DNA of 64,000 nucleotides from Litomosoides sigmodontis (GCA_963070105.1 OY718804.1:6037317-6101316); one strand, 5' to 3'. Shown: positions 40,001 through 52,638, numbered from the stretch's first letter. Notes: generated by a model not told the origin, from the sequence alone. Program-made: numbers and translations.

Positions 40001-41723
40001 CAGGTGAATGTCTGGAACGAAGTGAACCAGGCGATCTTTGCGTTGACGACAAGCAGTGCTTAGGCAGTTCAATTTGTAAGAGAGGCATTTGTGAGTGCCT
40101 CAGTGGGCACGTCATTAGCCGTGGCAAATGTGTTGCAAAAGAAACGAAAAGCGCTGTGAAATGTCCAATTCCGAGTCAAGTGGCATATCTGGAGAAGGGA
40201 TCCCGCAAGGTCACTTCCTTCGTTTTCCTAGTTTTCAGCCCTAACAATGATTGTCTGCTCAGAAAACTCCCTGAACTGATAGATATAGTACCTCAGACGA
40301 CGGTTAGCGGAAGGGCCTGCAGGTGAATAAAAATTATTTCAACAAATAGTTGTTTTCCTCAATGAAACCTTGTGTGATATTTTTGAAACAATTCCTCAGC
40401 TTTTTAAAAAAGAATGCGATTGAACTTGCATTTTGATGAATGTACGTTTCAAAGCGTATTATTCAGACTAGCTCATTGACAAATGAGTATTTTATAGCAT
40501 ACACGATGTAAAATAGTTATGAAAGAGAACACCTTTATGGCTTCACTGGCTCTTCCTAATTTTAAGGTGCGCTACTGTTCACCCTCAAAAAATAGCTGTC
40601 CAAAAGGATACAGTTGTCAGTACAGTCGCAATGCTGAACGAAATATCTGTTGCGGTCATTCGGGTGCCAGAGCTGTCGGTAGGAATAGAAGCGTCACTAG
40701 TAAAGGAATGAACGCTCGAAAGCAGCCAAAGGCTACCACCGATGTTTGCGACAAGGGAACTCCGTATATCTTAAAAGGGATACCGCAAGCTTGTACTTCA
40801 GCACCTTGTCCAATTGGCTTCGATTGTACTTTCTCCAAAAAAGCGCAAAACTACTTCTGCTGCAATAGGAAAACCAGAAAAGATATGTTAATTCATAACT
40901 TCTGGCAAAATCATTTGTTTTCTGTCAGACTCAAAGAGAGCTCATGAAGTAGCAACACATCAATTTAATAAAATCGTAAAATCAAGTGGTTTCCGAAATT
41001 CAAATGGAGTGCATTCAAAAAATCTTCAAATTTTAATTTAAATCATGTCATTACAGGTATGCAACATGATGGTTGCCCTTTCGGAACAGCACTTCTTTTT
41101 CCAACAACTGGAACGCCATTGCAATGCAGTAGTGAGAAGCAAAGTATATGCCCTAGTGGTTACCGATGTCTTAGGTCGACCAGAAATACTGGATATCAGT
41201 GCTGCACCTCACCTAATTCCAGCTCACTGAAGAATAGATTTGCAGTTTACAATCCTTTTTCAAGTAACATTTTCCTAGTTACATAATTTTGCACTAATTT
41301 CGTATCTTCGGAGAAGTGACGACCCGAGAGGTTAAAGAAAAGCTTGAAAGATTTCGCTCTTCATAGGAAGTTTCTATGGCACTAAGGTTAAAGCTTTCAT
41401 TTGATGACGAAAATAAAATGAATTGTATGAGAACAATTGTCAAAATATGATGCTAGAGATATCACAATAATATATAATGCCAATATATAAGAATGCCATT
41501 TCTAGTGAGTGAAGAAATTCATTAATAAATAACTGGAAACAGAAGCTACAGGAGCACTTCAGACATCACACTTCTAGGATTGTACGAGACTTCGAATGTA
41601 TATTGCATAGGAAATAAAGTTCAAGTGAGACAATACGTAAATGGTCAATATTTCGATCGTTGTGAAGATCGTTGTCCAGCTTATCAAGTCGCGGTTTATG
41701 GTTTCTGTGTGAATTTCCCATAA
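31075..41723 (+). CDS. Large secreted Kunitz/EB/lustrin-repeat extracellular protein
   Basis: Twenty-two exons join in phase to about 1429 aa: 31075-31111, 31300-31426, 31904-32090, 32598-32670, 33138-33418, 33642-33888, 34142-34336, 34558-34794, 35030-35284, 35708-35881, 36429-36683, 36795-37004, 37228-37560, 37997-38130, 38460-38652, 38747-38887, 39179-39354, 39726-39855, 39974-40209, 40567-about 40882, 41057-41263, 41578-41723. Exon 1 encodes a signal peptide ([16 protein letters not shown]). Residues about 17-110 form a Cys-rich, chitin-binding-like part with a furin-type RHKR site, followed by EB-like modules (CSVNADCLN joined to [15 protein letters not shown]). Kunitz-like domains follow at about 318-382, 462-520, 548-604, 650-715 and 762-815, alternating with lustrin-type units (CPxGYxCxxS...CC), which continue alone to about residue 1380. 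The ending is a distinct Cys-rich segment ([12 protein letters not shown]...CVNFP). Such proteins act in the nematode extracellular matrix or cuticle and as protease inhibitors. Weak points: the donor GTTCGT at 32091 (reading through gives a stop at 32171), a GC donor at 37561, and no clear donor after about 40882. Confidence 0.85.
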
Positions 41724-42623
41724 AAGTGTTGTAAGGCTGAATCAGTGACGTCGACATGACCTCCAGTCCGTATCACCACTATCAAGAAAAATTTGTTGGG
41801 ACTGCAACGACTACCACACGTATCCACTTCTCTTTCTTGTTAATTCTTTTTGAGGTGTCACATTCAGAATACGAAGAAATCCAAGTTTAATTCAACCGAA
41901 TTACTCGCTGCTTGAGGAACGAAGACTCACCAACATGATTTGGGCAGGATACCTTTAGTGAAATTAAGCATCGTTTGGGACTTCACATTAGATAAAATTG
42001 AATTTCCCCAAGAAGAATTGTTAAATATTGCTTGTTTGTTGAGTTTACACTAACACTAATGTGCGCAACTAATGCTAGTAACGACGCTGCTTTTTTGACA
42101 GCCTTCATAGCAATGTTTACAGAAATAATGCTCTCCAGCTATTGCGAAAATGCTATCGCATCTCCAATATTACACTTGTGTTGTTCCATCTAATCATGGC
42201 TAAATGCAGTCGTTATTTTTGAGTTTAAAATTTGCAATACTTTCAATCCATTTGATTCATTTTGAGTTTATGGCACAACCCTGAGAGCAGATCTACGATA
42301 AACAAACAGTTCATTAGAATGAAATTCCAATAAATACCAAATATATAAATACATGAGCGTACAAATACATACGAAGATAACGCTGCAGTAGCATGGTATG
42401 GAAGGATAAGACTCATCCAGCTGATAGGTCTAAAATATGTTCAAACAATCATTGCAGCGTAATAATTATAAAATTAGATGACAACCAGCTTATTGCTTCT
42501 TTTTTAGCCAGAGTCACTATTTCATTTAAATTTTATAATTAAGTCTTCATATAATGTTGGTAGACTAGAAGAATGTTGGACATCTGCTTATCAACTGTTA
42601 TCACTACTCATCTCCACTGCTAC
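41724..42623. other. Convergent intergenic region between Kunitz/lustrin gene and NAT9
   Basis: About 900 bp between two genes that converge tail to tail. It presumably holds both 3' UTRs. No coding resemblance was seen. Confidence 0.5.
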
Positions 42624-43373
42624 TTATAAGCGAGAAATGGCCTCACGAATGCTATCCGTTTTGATTGATAACGTATATTCACGAAACTTATTGCATTGCG
42701 AAGTCATCACGAAACCAATCTTTTGGAAAAGTTTCATGCTGCTAACATTATCCATCGCAATTTTCACTTCAAAAACTCGTAATCCGATCACTTGAAACGC
42801 AAATCTCATGATCATCAGAACCGCTTCTTCAGCTAAACCTTTACGACGCCATTGGGAGTCGGCGATCATAATTGTAAGTTCGCCAACACCACTGTTTATG
42901 AAGATATTGATATCACCCACCATACTGGCAATCTACAAATATTTCTGGAGTTACCGACTTCAAATTGAAAAATATGCTTGGTGCAACACTGCCCACGCAT
43001 TTCGTCTTCCGAAAGATTTTATCCGGACACATTGCGCAAGGACTACATTAAAAGTTAACCTCATCAGCGCCACCATCAACTAGATCACGAGCTAAAATAA
43101 TAAAGGTGCATTTGTCATTATCTTCATGCCACCTTCCCTGCATTTCGTACTCCTCTTCGAGTGACAAACGCTCGGACGCTGTCAACCTTCGTAATTCTTG
43201 ATCCTGAAAATGTTCACACGTTCACACCGAATCACAAATTGATGTTAGTTATTCTGGATTCAAGCAGTGCAGCATACCTCCATCCATGTGTGGTACTTAA
43301 CCACGTGACGTTTAAGATAAGGCACCAAAATTACTTTTCTGCCAGTGAACTTCGTGCACTCGTCAATATGCAT
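42624..43373 (-). CDS. NAT9: N-acetyltransferase 9-like protein (NAT9, GNAT family)
   Basis: Three minus-strand exons (43278-43373, 43060-43203, 42624-42932) join with phase-0 boundaries to 182 aa plus stop. The start is the ATG at 43373. The N-terminus has the NAT9 hallmark GRKVILVPYLKRHVVKYHTWM followed after the first intron by ELRRLTASERLSLEEEYEMQ and DKCTFI; the third exon has MVGDINIFIN and the acetyl-CoA-binding motif WRRKGLAEEAV, then the C-terminal GNAT part VSSMKLFQKIGF. Length matches the usual 180-210 aa. The enzyme is a cytoplasmic GNAT acetyltransferase; Drosophila work links NAT9 to tubulin acetylation and microtubule stability (established for the family). It is divergently arranged with RAD9, with about 330 bp between start codons. 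Confidence 0.95.
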
Positions 43374-43701
43374 GACCAAGACGCCAGAACGTGCAGGACG
43401 CGCCGTAATATGTTCCCAGGCGGTATGGCCGATCTGGGAATTGCTTTTGGCGGTAGTAAAGGGACAGCGACTGATTTGAAGGTTCGTGTGCTTCCGGTAC
43501 CGCACAATGCCCAAGTTTGTTGCTAAAGCTCTCACTTCTCAACCTTTCATCCTTCTGGTGAATAACTTTTGAGAAAATAAATTACCCATACCCCTTAATA
43601 AGTGTAATTTGAAAATTTTAAATAGGTAGTGATTTCAGAGTAATGTGAAATAATTACGAATTATTCCAAGATAAAATTCCAATGATTTGCTAATAATACT
43701 C
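43374..43701. promoter_or_regulatory. Shared divergent promoter interval NAT9/RAD9
   Basis: The 328 bp between the NAT9 ATG (minus) and the RAD9 ATG (plus) must contain both promoters and 5' ends. No TATA box or named motif can be assigned with confidence; the arrangement itself is the evidence. Confidence 0.6.
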
Positions 43702-46543
43702 ATGGATTTACTTGACGAAGAGGAAGATGCAGATGTTGCTGTTGGCACATCTTTTACGCTTCATGGCAATTTCAAGAGTAAGTTGAAACTTCGTCGCATA
43801 ATTGAAGACTAACTCGGGATGCGATAGCGCAGGCCTGATGAGACCTTTAAAACTTTAATGTATTTTTATGTCAAAGGACGGTGTAGGAGGTCTATTGCAA
43901 TGTTACTGTGGAAGCTTTTTTTCATGGTTTCCACTTCGGACACTGAGTTATGAGAATTGAAGTTTGAATTTATTCCTTCATATATTCTGCAGTATTTGCT
44001 CGTGCAATTTTGGCATTGAATCGTATCGGCAATGAATTATACATGGAACCAAGTGATTTCGGTGTACGTTTATTAAAATTTTCAAAAAAGAAGTAAGATG
44101 ATAGTTGGAATTTTTAGAACATAATTGTATTATCGTGGGGATGTAATTGAAATGCCAGTCATTGATTAAGTACTAAACGAGCGTAATTTTAGCTTGTTTT
44201 ACGATCGTTAAGCTGTTCAAAATCAGCATTTGGTACGTTTATGTTTTCCAAATCCTTCTTCAGTGAATGTGATGTGCTGAGGCTCGATCTGAATGCTTAC
44301 AATGTCTGCCGAATCCCAATGAAGGTTTTTGTTCGGTTTTTCTAATTGAATGAAGTTGTAATTGTGACGAAATGTAGTTTCAGTTTCGTACGAAATTGGC
44401 CAGTGATATTTTTTCATTTTGTTAATAGTTTACTATTTAGTGTGCGTTATCAGCCTTCAAATGTGTAAAAAATTCTGAAAAAGCAGTTCTTTCCTGCCAG
44501 ATTTATCTCAATCCTCGAGCCGACACAATGCTTATTCAACTCACACATACTTACGGTTTGTCATCATGCTTAGCAACACTCAGTTCTTTTTTCATATTTT
44601 CCAATTTTTTGTCCCTCACGTCATGTTTCATGCATTGCTAAAACGGTAAAACTTAGTTTAATCATTTTAAACACAAACCAAAAATGATAGTTACATTCAT
44701 CAATCTTATGCACTTAGCGACAATATTTCAGATATCATCAGAAATCATAAAATACCATTTTTCGAGTGTACTACCACCTTTCGAACTGTTGTTGATAAAA
44801 GGAATTTGAATAACTGTTTTGTGATACAAGCAAGGTTATTAATTTTTGACTTGCAGGGATTGGTGTTGTGAATTTTATGTAAATTAAATGCGTTTGAAAA
44901 ATTTTATTTTATTAGACTGTTGCTCGAAATGTTCAATCGAATGCATTATAACACGGATGAGATTTCAATTGATGCTAAAATTGAAGAAATATCATTCAGA
45001 AATTATATTACACAAGAGCAAGGTTATTTCTGATCTACTTACTGGTTAAATCGACAACTAGAATTTCACGTAAAATAATAAAGCTTAGATTTTGATCATT
45101 TTCTTTTCTTCCTTTCTAGATGCTAATCGTTAATTCGATATTCAATCAGCTAAGTTCGAAAGATAATCATTATATATTATTGGTCTTCTATGTATTTATT
45201 CTGCTATTCCGGTTCCAATTTTTACTTAATCCCTTGCAGTTTTTATGTCATTACTTTTTCAATGTTTAATTCATTGGGTTTCAGACAGAGACATGGTCAT
45301 GAAAACCGAGGGAAAGATTCCAATTTCTGAATTTCAAAAGTATAATATTCAACGACCAGCCGAAATTACTGTTAATTTGAAGGAACTGAAAGCTATTGTG
45401 AACTTTGCTGACATTCATCAGGCTCCTGTCAGCATTTATTTTGACCAGCCAGGAACGTAGGTTTGAACCATTTTTTATGTCTTTAAACATAGGATGATCG
45501 TAAGGCAAAGTGATGTTAATAAGAAAATTAGAGAGGAGAGCGGCAAAATGGAAATGCAGCAGATTTTAGATAATACTGTGTAACGAAAGAAATTTTCAGA
45601 CCCATAGTAATAGCTTTGGAAGGTGATGTAAACTACACAGCTGAAGTAATACTTGCGACAGCTGTGGATGATCCCGCAGGTTACGACGTAAATTCTGAGC
45701 TCCCTGTCAAAATTGTTCATGTCCCAGCTGACGGACAATGTAAGCGGAAACGAAGTCAGTCCTTAATGAACCCTCAGTTTTCAAAAAATTTGAAGGAAGA
45801 TTGTACAATGACAAGAAAGCAAATCATTGAGACATCAAATGTGAGTGAAGTGTTTGATGGATTAGGAAACATGGATTTCGTTATTGGTCCACCATATGCA
45901 ACGTCTTCTCCTATCAGGTAATAGGCTGTTTTTGCTATATATTACTTTTACCGAATTGCTGCAAAGTTCCAAAAAAGTCTATTAAGTTGAAGTATCATCC
46001 CTTTCTTCGATAAAGCTTCTCTTCATTCCGAGAAAATTCGATGCGGTCGACATTCAGCTTATATAAATTGTTTACTAATTTTACTAATTCTGTCTAGCGA
46101 AGTACGGTCGGGAAAAAGAGATGGTGGAATGGCAGTGAATCTAAAAGTGCAGAACGATGTAGTAAGCACTGAGAACAATGTGGCCGAAACTTCAAGGAAT
46201 TCTGATGTTGGTGATGCTGGGAGATCTAGATCAGGAAGTCCGCCTTCACGAGGCCCAGCTGTAAGTCCGTTGCTAGTTCATATCTCTTTTCTTATCCTGA
46301 GTGTTTAGTCGGTAAGTTATAAATATTTTTATACTATTTCATTATTCGCACCCTGTAACAGTTCTACTGTGCCAACTATTCTTTCAGTTATTTCGCTATT
46401 TATTTTCACTTGACGATCCAACGTTGGATTCAGCAGAATTTTTTCACGGTGCTGAAGTCTTGGCTTCAGATTCTGGTTCCGAAACTTCAAATTCGCGTTC
46501 TGAGCAATTTGTCTTTGACTCTGACTCAGAACCCAACATTTAG
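43702..46543 (+). CDS. rad9 (hpr-9): RAD9 subunit of the 9-1-1 checkpoint clamp
   Basis: Ten exons join in phase: 43702-43777, 43993-44063, 44193-44324, 44441-44555, 44732-44834, 44916-45022, 45285-45456, 45600-45917, 46098-46260, 46388-46543. Diagnostic pieces: FARAILALNRIGNELYMEPSDFG followed by VLRSLSCSKSAFGTFMFSKSFF in the first PCNA-like domain; CVKNSEKAVLSCQIYL; LKAIVNFADIHQAPVSIYFDQPGTP near residue 250, the counterpart of the RAD9 second-domain clamp strand; then PIVIALEGD. After the clamp fold comes a Lys/Arg- and Ser-rich unstructured tail ending in LFRYLFSLDD and SEQFVFDSDSEPNI, an acidic Ser-rich end like the casein-kinase-2/TopBP1-binding tail of vertebrate RAD9. The protein loads with HUS1 and RAD1 onto damaged DNA and activates the ATR checkpoint. 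About 436 aa, within the family range. Confidence 0.95.
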
Positions 46544-48960
46544 TGGCTACCGTTTGCTCACATATCTAAAATGTTCGGGAAAAAGATCTCGCACGCAATG
46601 TAATTCACTCAGACGTTTAGTTGTAATAAGAAATGATAATTTAATCTAATATAAATATTAGATTGGGTTTGTGTTCTGGTACGATCGATAAATTCAAACT
46701 GAAACTAGAAATTCAATTTCAATTCTAATAGACATACTCATTTGATTTTTCCTAAATGCTTTGTTCTGTTTTCCAAATTACTCGTTTTGGCACTGCATGT
46801 ATCCTAGGAAATTTTTCTTCGAAGTTGAACCTCTCATGGTCTGAAGATTTTTGTATGTATATACATATATATGATTTCGTTATTTATCCATCTTGTAATT
46901 TTTCGTTTAGATTTACTAAAATTCAAACTTTCAGTCATTTTGCGTTAATGTCCATTGTACTTAATGAGTGGTTGTTTTACGTTTATTTTACTTATTTCAT
47001 CGAATTTTTAAAACTAATGAAATAAATTCATTGCTAAAAGAGGCTTAAATGAAGTGTGGAAAGTCTGTTAATTCTTTGAAATAATTTCTAAATAAAATCA
47101 TGCAGTTGGGTGATTTGGTGTAGATTGATACCGCAAGAAACAATTTTCATACTATCTGTTAATACCGAATTCATGCGTTTTAATCTCATGGAAATGTGAA
47201 GGAATTATACATATGTAAATACAGTTTATCTATGTGTATATGGTTGAGGACAGTTTAGCTTGGAAATATTTGGATTCAGTGTTTGAGTATGCGTCCAGTT
47301 CAAATCCGTTATTGGTTTCGTTGGCAAGCGGGTTAGGTGGCGCAAGTTTATATTCTTCAGTTTAAAAAATTCCTCAACCTCTAGCCATACTACCATAGCT
47401 TGATGGAGAGATTATTTGTCACGATTTTATGGTAATGGAAATTGTTTGACTCCCAGTAAGCTTTTGAACGCTGGCATGATGTTTTACATTCATAATGTAT
47501 GGATATGTTAGCGGACGGGCAAACTCCTAGAAACTAGATGGGTGAACCAATTTTTGGTTGCCATTTTCATGGCTGAAAAAGTAGGAGGGAGAAGATCGTT
47601 TCTTTCTTTAAGTACTGTTTAATTAAAATTCAAAGCTCTTGAAACACGGATGAAACAGTAATAGAGTCAATGATCAAGTTATTGAGGGGGAGATCAAGTT
47701 AACGAGTACTGAAATTCGGATGTTCGCACCCTTGTGAAACTGTCGAATGATACAGTCCCTACTTCCATGAACATACCAATGTTTTCTAGGACTTCAGCTG
47801 ACGTGTGTGCACAATTGTTCTTGAATCATAATTGATCTTGTAATATCAGCTGTTGCTGGTGCTGTTTTAAGAGATTATTGAGAAAAGTTTGATGGAAGTA
47901 CGTAGAAGGATCATCTATCATTCAGGGAGTGAGTCAGACACTGCAATGTGAGCTATGTGACAATCTGCCTCCTCGGGCGTTTTAGAAAGTTGTTTTATGC
48001 ATACTGGAGTATCAGTTCGTTGGGTCAAAGGTTACTTTCAATGGTTCCTTCTTCTCACTGGCATTTTTTTGTTCTGTGTTCTTGAATTAGTATTTGCTAA
48101 GAATAGAACTTCTTAGCGTTTGACGTGTTGCTTTTGCTGTTGACGTTGTACACAGTGAGAGGCATCCGTTTACCGTCATTCAACCGGTTATTTTAATTCA
48201 AATACTAGTTAGACTATTGATGGAAAGCTACGCTAAGAGTTCGTGACAAATATAGCATCCTAGCTATATGTTAGAATGAATTTCATTTGGTCAAAACTTA
48301 ATTGAGATTGACAGAGGAAGCGAGAAAGGTGGAAAGGAAAACCAATGAGTACTTCAAATTCAAACTTCATTATTTAAACTGAAGAGGAGGTTGTTTACCT
48401 GAGGAAGTGAAAGCAGTGAAATTTACGACAACATGCGAATTGGTTGGTCGAGAAGAGATGGAAACGGGGAGGGATATGCCACTTGAGAATTGCTTTACTG
48501 CATCGGAAGAGAATTTTCTCTCTGAGTTTGCTCAGAATGAGTGGCGAAAATTTTGGCTTTATAGTGAAAATAGAACTGTTCAAACTACGGAAAGCTGTGT
48601 CACAGTGTTATGATCATCTCACATTTCCATCATTTTAAATGTTTAACGAAATTTCATTACGGTTAAAACGGATTTGCTGGCAATATTTTTTCTAATGTAA
48701 TATTTGAATGGTTTCTTTGAAATATATGGTATCTAAACTTAGTTGGAAATACGCTGATCAGAAGTTTTATGTAATTATCATTTTTCTCTAGATAATATTC
48801 ATAACGTACATGCACGCTATAATTAGCAATATGGAATAACTGTAGGAATGCAACAAATCACGGGAAGCGTGGGGATTTTCTTCTGGGTATTTTAGCTTCC
48901 ACTTTATTTCAATGAATTTCGATTGAAATGCATGACAAAACAACTTGCTGAAGTTCCTGT

Positions 48961-48993
48961 CCCCCCCTCCCCACCCCCCCCCCCCCCCCCCCC
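48961..48993. repeat. Cytosine-rich tract ending in a 20-C run
   Basis: Seven C, then TCCCCA, then 20 C. On the minus strand this is a long G run with quadruplex potential, matching the G run at 4040-4057. Confidence 0.9.
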
Positions 48994-51217
48994 AGGCGGA
49001 AACTCTAACATTAATAGAGCATAAGGATGGAACATTTCACAAGCTAAGTGAGTTGGCCGCGATAAATTGGGTGTCGTTCGTCGTTTTCTTTTTTTGGTTG
49101 AGTGGTGCGTGTCACTTCTTTTGTTGACTGTTATTTGCTATTTCGTGGATCTTGTACTCTGCTTTTTTAAATAGAGATTTCTATTTTAAGAGTTGTTCTT
49201 CAGTTCAAAAATAAGATTTGCTTTCCGACACATTCACACTTTTTATCCAAACGGGGAGATTGTGAAGTTTTATCGGTGTGCGTTTTATCGGTGGACAAAT
49301 AGATTATGTGAAACAGTTTACTTTGCAATTTATATTTAATTGATGGCAAAGAAATATCGGTTTTATGCAATTTCTTCCTTTGAAATGTCGAAAGGTCTGG
49401 TGTTCCCTTCCTTTTTTTTCAAGTCTGGAGAGACGTTTCATGGATTTTATGTGGGAACTGTTTAAAGACATGCCATGAGGGTTGCAATATCATTATCCTG
49501 TTAAATTTCTTTTTTTTCTCTCCATCATTCCGACAAGGAATAGAGCAGTAGGACATTTATTGCGTCGCGAAGCTGGGAGTGGGAGTGATGATGAAAGGAT
49601 AATGATATTGGATTGTTGGGTGGCTTGGATAGCTTCTCAGTGACCGTTCGGATAAATTAGTTACAAATCATTGATTTTTTAAATGCAGCAGTTCGATAAC
49701 TCCTTTTGTAACAATACCTTCACAATAATTTTTGATAATTAGGAATTCGAATCTGTTTGCATATTATTAGATTAAAGCAATGAGTAAGAAATATTGTAGT
49801 ATTGACATTTTTTCAATATGCTTATATTTCAGTATATTATTTCAAAGCTTATATTTTACTCGACAGAATATGGATCCGTCGATTCATATGAAGAAAGGAT
49901 GTAGAAATATGATGAAAAGTTAAATTTAAGGGAATAATTGTCTGAAATGGTGTCAAGTACATGGACATACTGTACTTTGACCTTACATTAGTGTCTACCG
50001 GAATGAATAATGGAATCAGATCAGCTAAGGTGGCTGTATTATTCTGTTTGAGACTGATTGTTGTCTACATTGCTCTTCCAGGAAGCACAAGATATTAGTG
50101 ACTGGAAATAACTGATGAAATAGTATTTATATAATGTCTCAGACATTCTTAGTCAAATGACTTTATGCGCTTTAGTTGATTGGAATCTGTAAGTGATCAA
50201 GGTCCTCTTTGGCAATGGTCAGATGTTCAAGCAGTCCTTTGTTGACTAGCAGTTTCGTTGTCTATCTATTGCTGACAGTGCGAGGAATCCTTACTCCCAT
50301 CACTTTCACCTGTCTTATTGTTTATTTGCTGCAAAACGTGTTTACCACGCAGCGCTCAGCTAGGAGTATATCATGGTGTTGCTTACTGCTGCCCAACGAA
50401 GCGGTTATGCTTTCTGCACTCATCTGAGCCACAATGCCTCATCAAGTCATCGTAAGCTATTTCTTCGTAAATATTAACTGTCGCTGCACTTCGGCTGTGC
50501 CACACGTCAAATGTAAACTTTCTGAGCAATGGAATGCGCACTTATCGAGGATTGATCATTTGCTTCATTAATCTCATCGGTGCTCGAAGTAAACGGCAAC
50601 ATGAAATAATTTGGGGAGCTGAGTCTTTCATTTTACATAGCGCACTATGCACAGGAAGAAATCGAAAGTTGGCCACCAACTACCTCTGTGTATTCGGTGG
50701 GATCCTCAACGATTTTTTCATGCAACACCTGTGGGTATACCAATTGCTTTTTTATTCCATCGTCGGAAAAGCCTGTGCGGTCATTCATCGAAGGTTAACC
50801 TCTCTGTCAGTAATGAATTGCATAAGAGATGAGCAAGGGTGTATCATGAAATGTTAGTTCTTGCGGAGATGCGACAATAATAAACCAGTGTTCCATGCCA
50901 CTCGATGATGAACCACTGCTGCGTTTGCTGTGGTTGGTGATAACGTATGACGTCTATTAAGGTTAACCGCTGTGCATTTGATTTGTCGCCTTCAATGTTT
51001 GCTGTAGCTGAACCTGTGGTTGGCTGTTCATGTAGTGGTATGCGTGGAAAGTAGATGTCATCAGTGTCACTTGTTTTGCTTGCTTACATGTCACTACTGG
51101 ACAAGGGAGGGAAGGAAGCAGAGAAAGGATGATGGTGATGTGTCATTAGCAGCTGTGGCTCCCCAAGAGGTTCAGCAAACGAATTTACTTCTCAGTTTCA
51201 ATGCACCGCTAGTTCCT

Positions 51218-51691
51218 GGATGGATGGATGGATGGATGGATGGATGGATGGATGGATGGATGGATGGATGGATGGATGGATGGATGGATGGATGGATGGA
51301 TGGATGGATGGATGGATGGATGGATGGATGGATGGATGGATGGATGGATGGATGGATGGATGGATGGATGGATGGATGGATGGATGGATGGATGGATGGA
51401 TGGATGGATGGATGGATGGATGGATGGATGGATGGATGGATGGATGGATGGATGGATGGATGGATGGATGGATGGATGGATGGATGGATGGATGGATGGA
51501 TGGATGGATGGATGGATGGATGGATGGATGGATGGATGGATGGATGGATGGATGGATGGATGGATGGATGGATGGATGGATGGATGGATGGATGGATGGA
51601 TGGATGGATGGATGGATGGATGGATGGATGGATGGATGGATGGATGGATGGATGGATGGATGGATGGATGGATGGATGGATGGATGGATGG
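51218..51691. repeat. (GGAT)n tetranucleotide array, about 118 copies
   Basis: About 470 bp of uninterrupted GGAT (equivalently ATGG or its complement CCAT) with no visible unit variation until the decay GGGCAGATGGACGGACAG at the right edge. Because 4 is not a multiple of 3, every frame repeats a four-codon peptide (WMDG on plus, SIHP on minus), so all frames are open and produce large spurious ORFs. Homogeneity implies a recent expansion; the true length may differ from the assembled length. Confidence 0.97.
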
Positions 51692-51937
51692 GCAGATGGA
51701 CGGACAGAGAGCTGTTGCAGTCGTGTGATGCGTGCTGCTGCTGCTGCTGGTAGTGCTCTGATGGCATCCATACTTTCGATATCATCGCAACTAACCCTAT
51801 TTCTGTCTCCTCCCTCCTACCCACTGTTCCCATCCTTTCGTTCGTGTTTACGCCTGCACGTCGTCTATCTTCCATTCTTCTCGTCCTCTCCTTCAAAGGA
51901 TTGACAGCGGAAGAATCTTTGCATTCTTTGGATCTCC

Positions 51938-51969
<32 letters not shown>

Positions 51970-52264
51970 GGTACTGTCAAACATCCTTCAATTAATTAGG
52001 TTAATGTCCGATAAATTAATGAGACACACGTACTTTGCATGTCACTCGACAACATTAAATCCGATCAATGATTCACGCGACCTTTTCTAGAGAAAATTGC
52101 GATAAGTTCCGTCCACTGAATAAACTTACAATTCCCCACTTCATCTCCAGCAAATCTCCTGGTGTCAGTGGGTTTGAGCAAAACTCCTATATGTAAGATT
52201 TTTCTTCCCCGCTTTTTAGGAATTAATTTATTCCTCCTAAATCCAATTCTATCGACTCTCATAG

Positions 52265-52638
52265 ATGTCTTTATATTGGCACATTGTATCGTCCCGGAAG
52301 ATAATTAATATTCCGGACGTTTTCGTATTTGAAATGCGTCGCAAGACCAGTCCACCACTGATTCATAAGCGAAGAATTTGCAATGTGGGATTTATTAATA
52401 AGAACTCTGTTGGCCGTTATGGTGGCTCTGTTATAATGGCTTTACACGTATGAGACACATTTGAAATGTTAAACCATATTTGCCTTTTTCTTGCGTATGC
52501 TTTCAGCAATCGAACTGGAGATTGCCCGAAGTATCAGATGACAATATTGATGTGCAGGAACGCAGTGGAACATACACAGTCGATTGGCAAACTATGCAGA
52601 GAAATATGAGCAAAAGTGCACTGAGCAGCGTTCAATAG
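52265..52638 (+). CDS. Small hypothetical two-exon gene (104 aa)
   Basis: Exons 52265-52447 and 52507-52638 are joined by a short 59-bp intron with GTATGA donor and a TTTCAG acceptor, phase 0, ending at TAG. The first exon may instead begin at the in-frame ATG at 52334 (MRRKTSPPLIHKRRIC). The product has a basic N-terminal part, a GRYGGSVIMALH segment and a hydrophilic C-terminal part (DVQERSGTYTVDWQTMQRN). I do not recognise the family and see no signal peptide. Upstream exons beyond the microsatellites cannot be excluded, in which case this is only the 3' end of a longer gene. Confidence 0.5.

Larger units (their letters stand above)
46544..52264. other. Long gene-poor interval
   Basis: About 5.7 kb without a recognisable gene. 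AATAAA-type signals near 47021 may end the RAD9 transcript. It holds a 20-C run near 48974-48993, the GGAT array at 51218-51691, a short CTG run at 51732-51748 and a TA-rich tract at 51938-51969. Two overlapping frames at 50534-50857 read as protein-like strings but resemble nothing I recognise. Confidence 0.5.

Noticed and set aside
40880..41056. U12-type (ATATCC) intron
   Set aside because: The sequence ATATGTTA is not a U12 donor, and nematodes are generally considered to lack the minor spliceosome.
50534..50857. 107-aa plus-strand ORF and its 61-aa overlapping partner
   Set aside because: Two competing frames of similar quality, no recognised motif, no splice partners; probably chance.
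51020..51980. Large ORFs of 199-294 aa on both strands
   Set aside because: They are generated by the GGAT array, which is open in every frame; the encoded peptides are pure WMDG or SIHP repeats with short unrelated ends.
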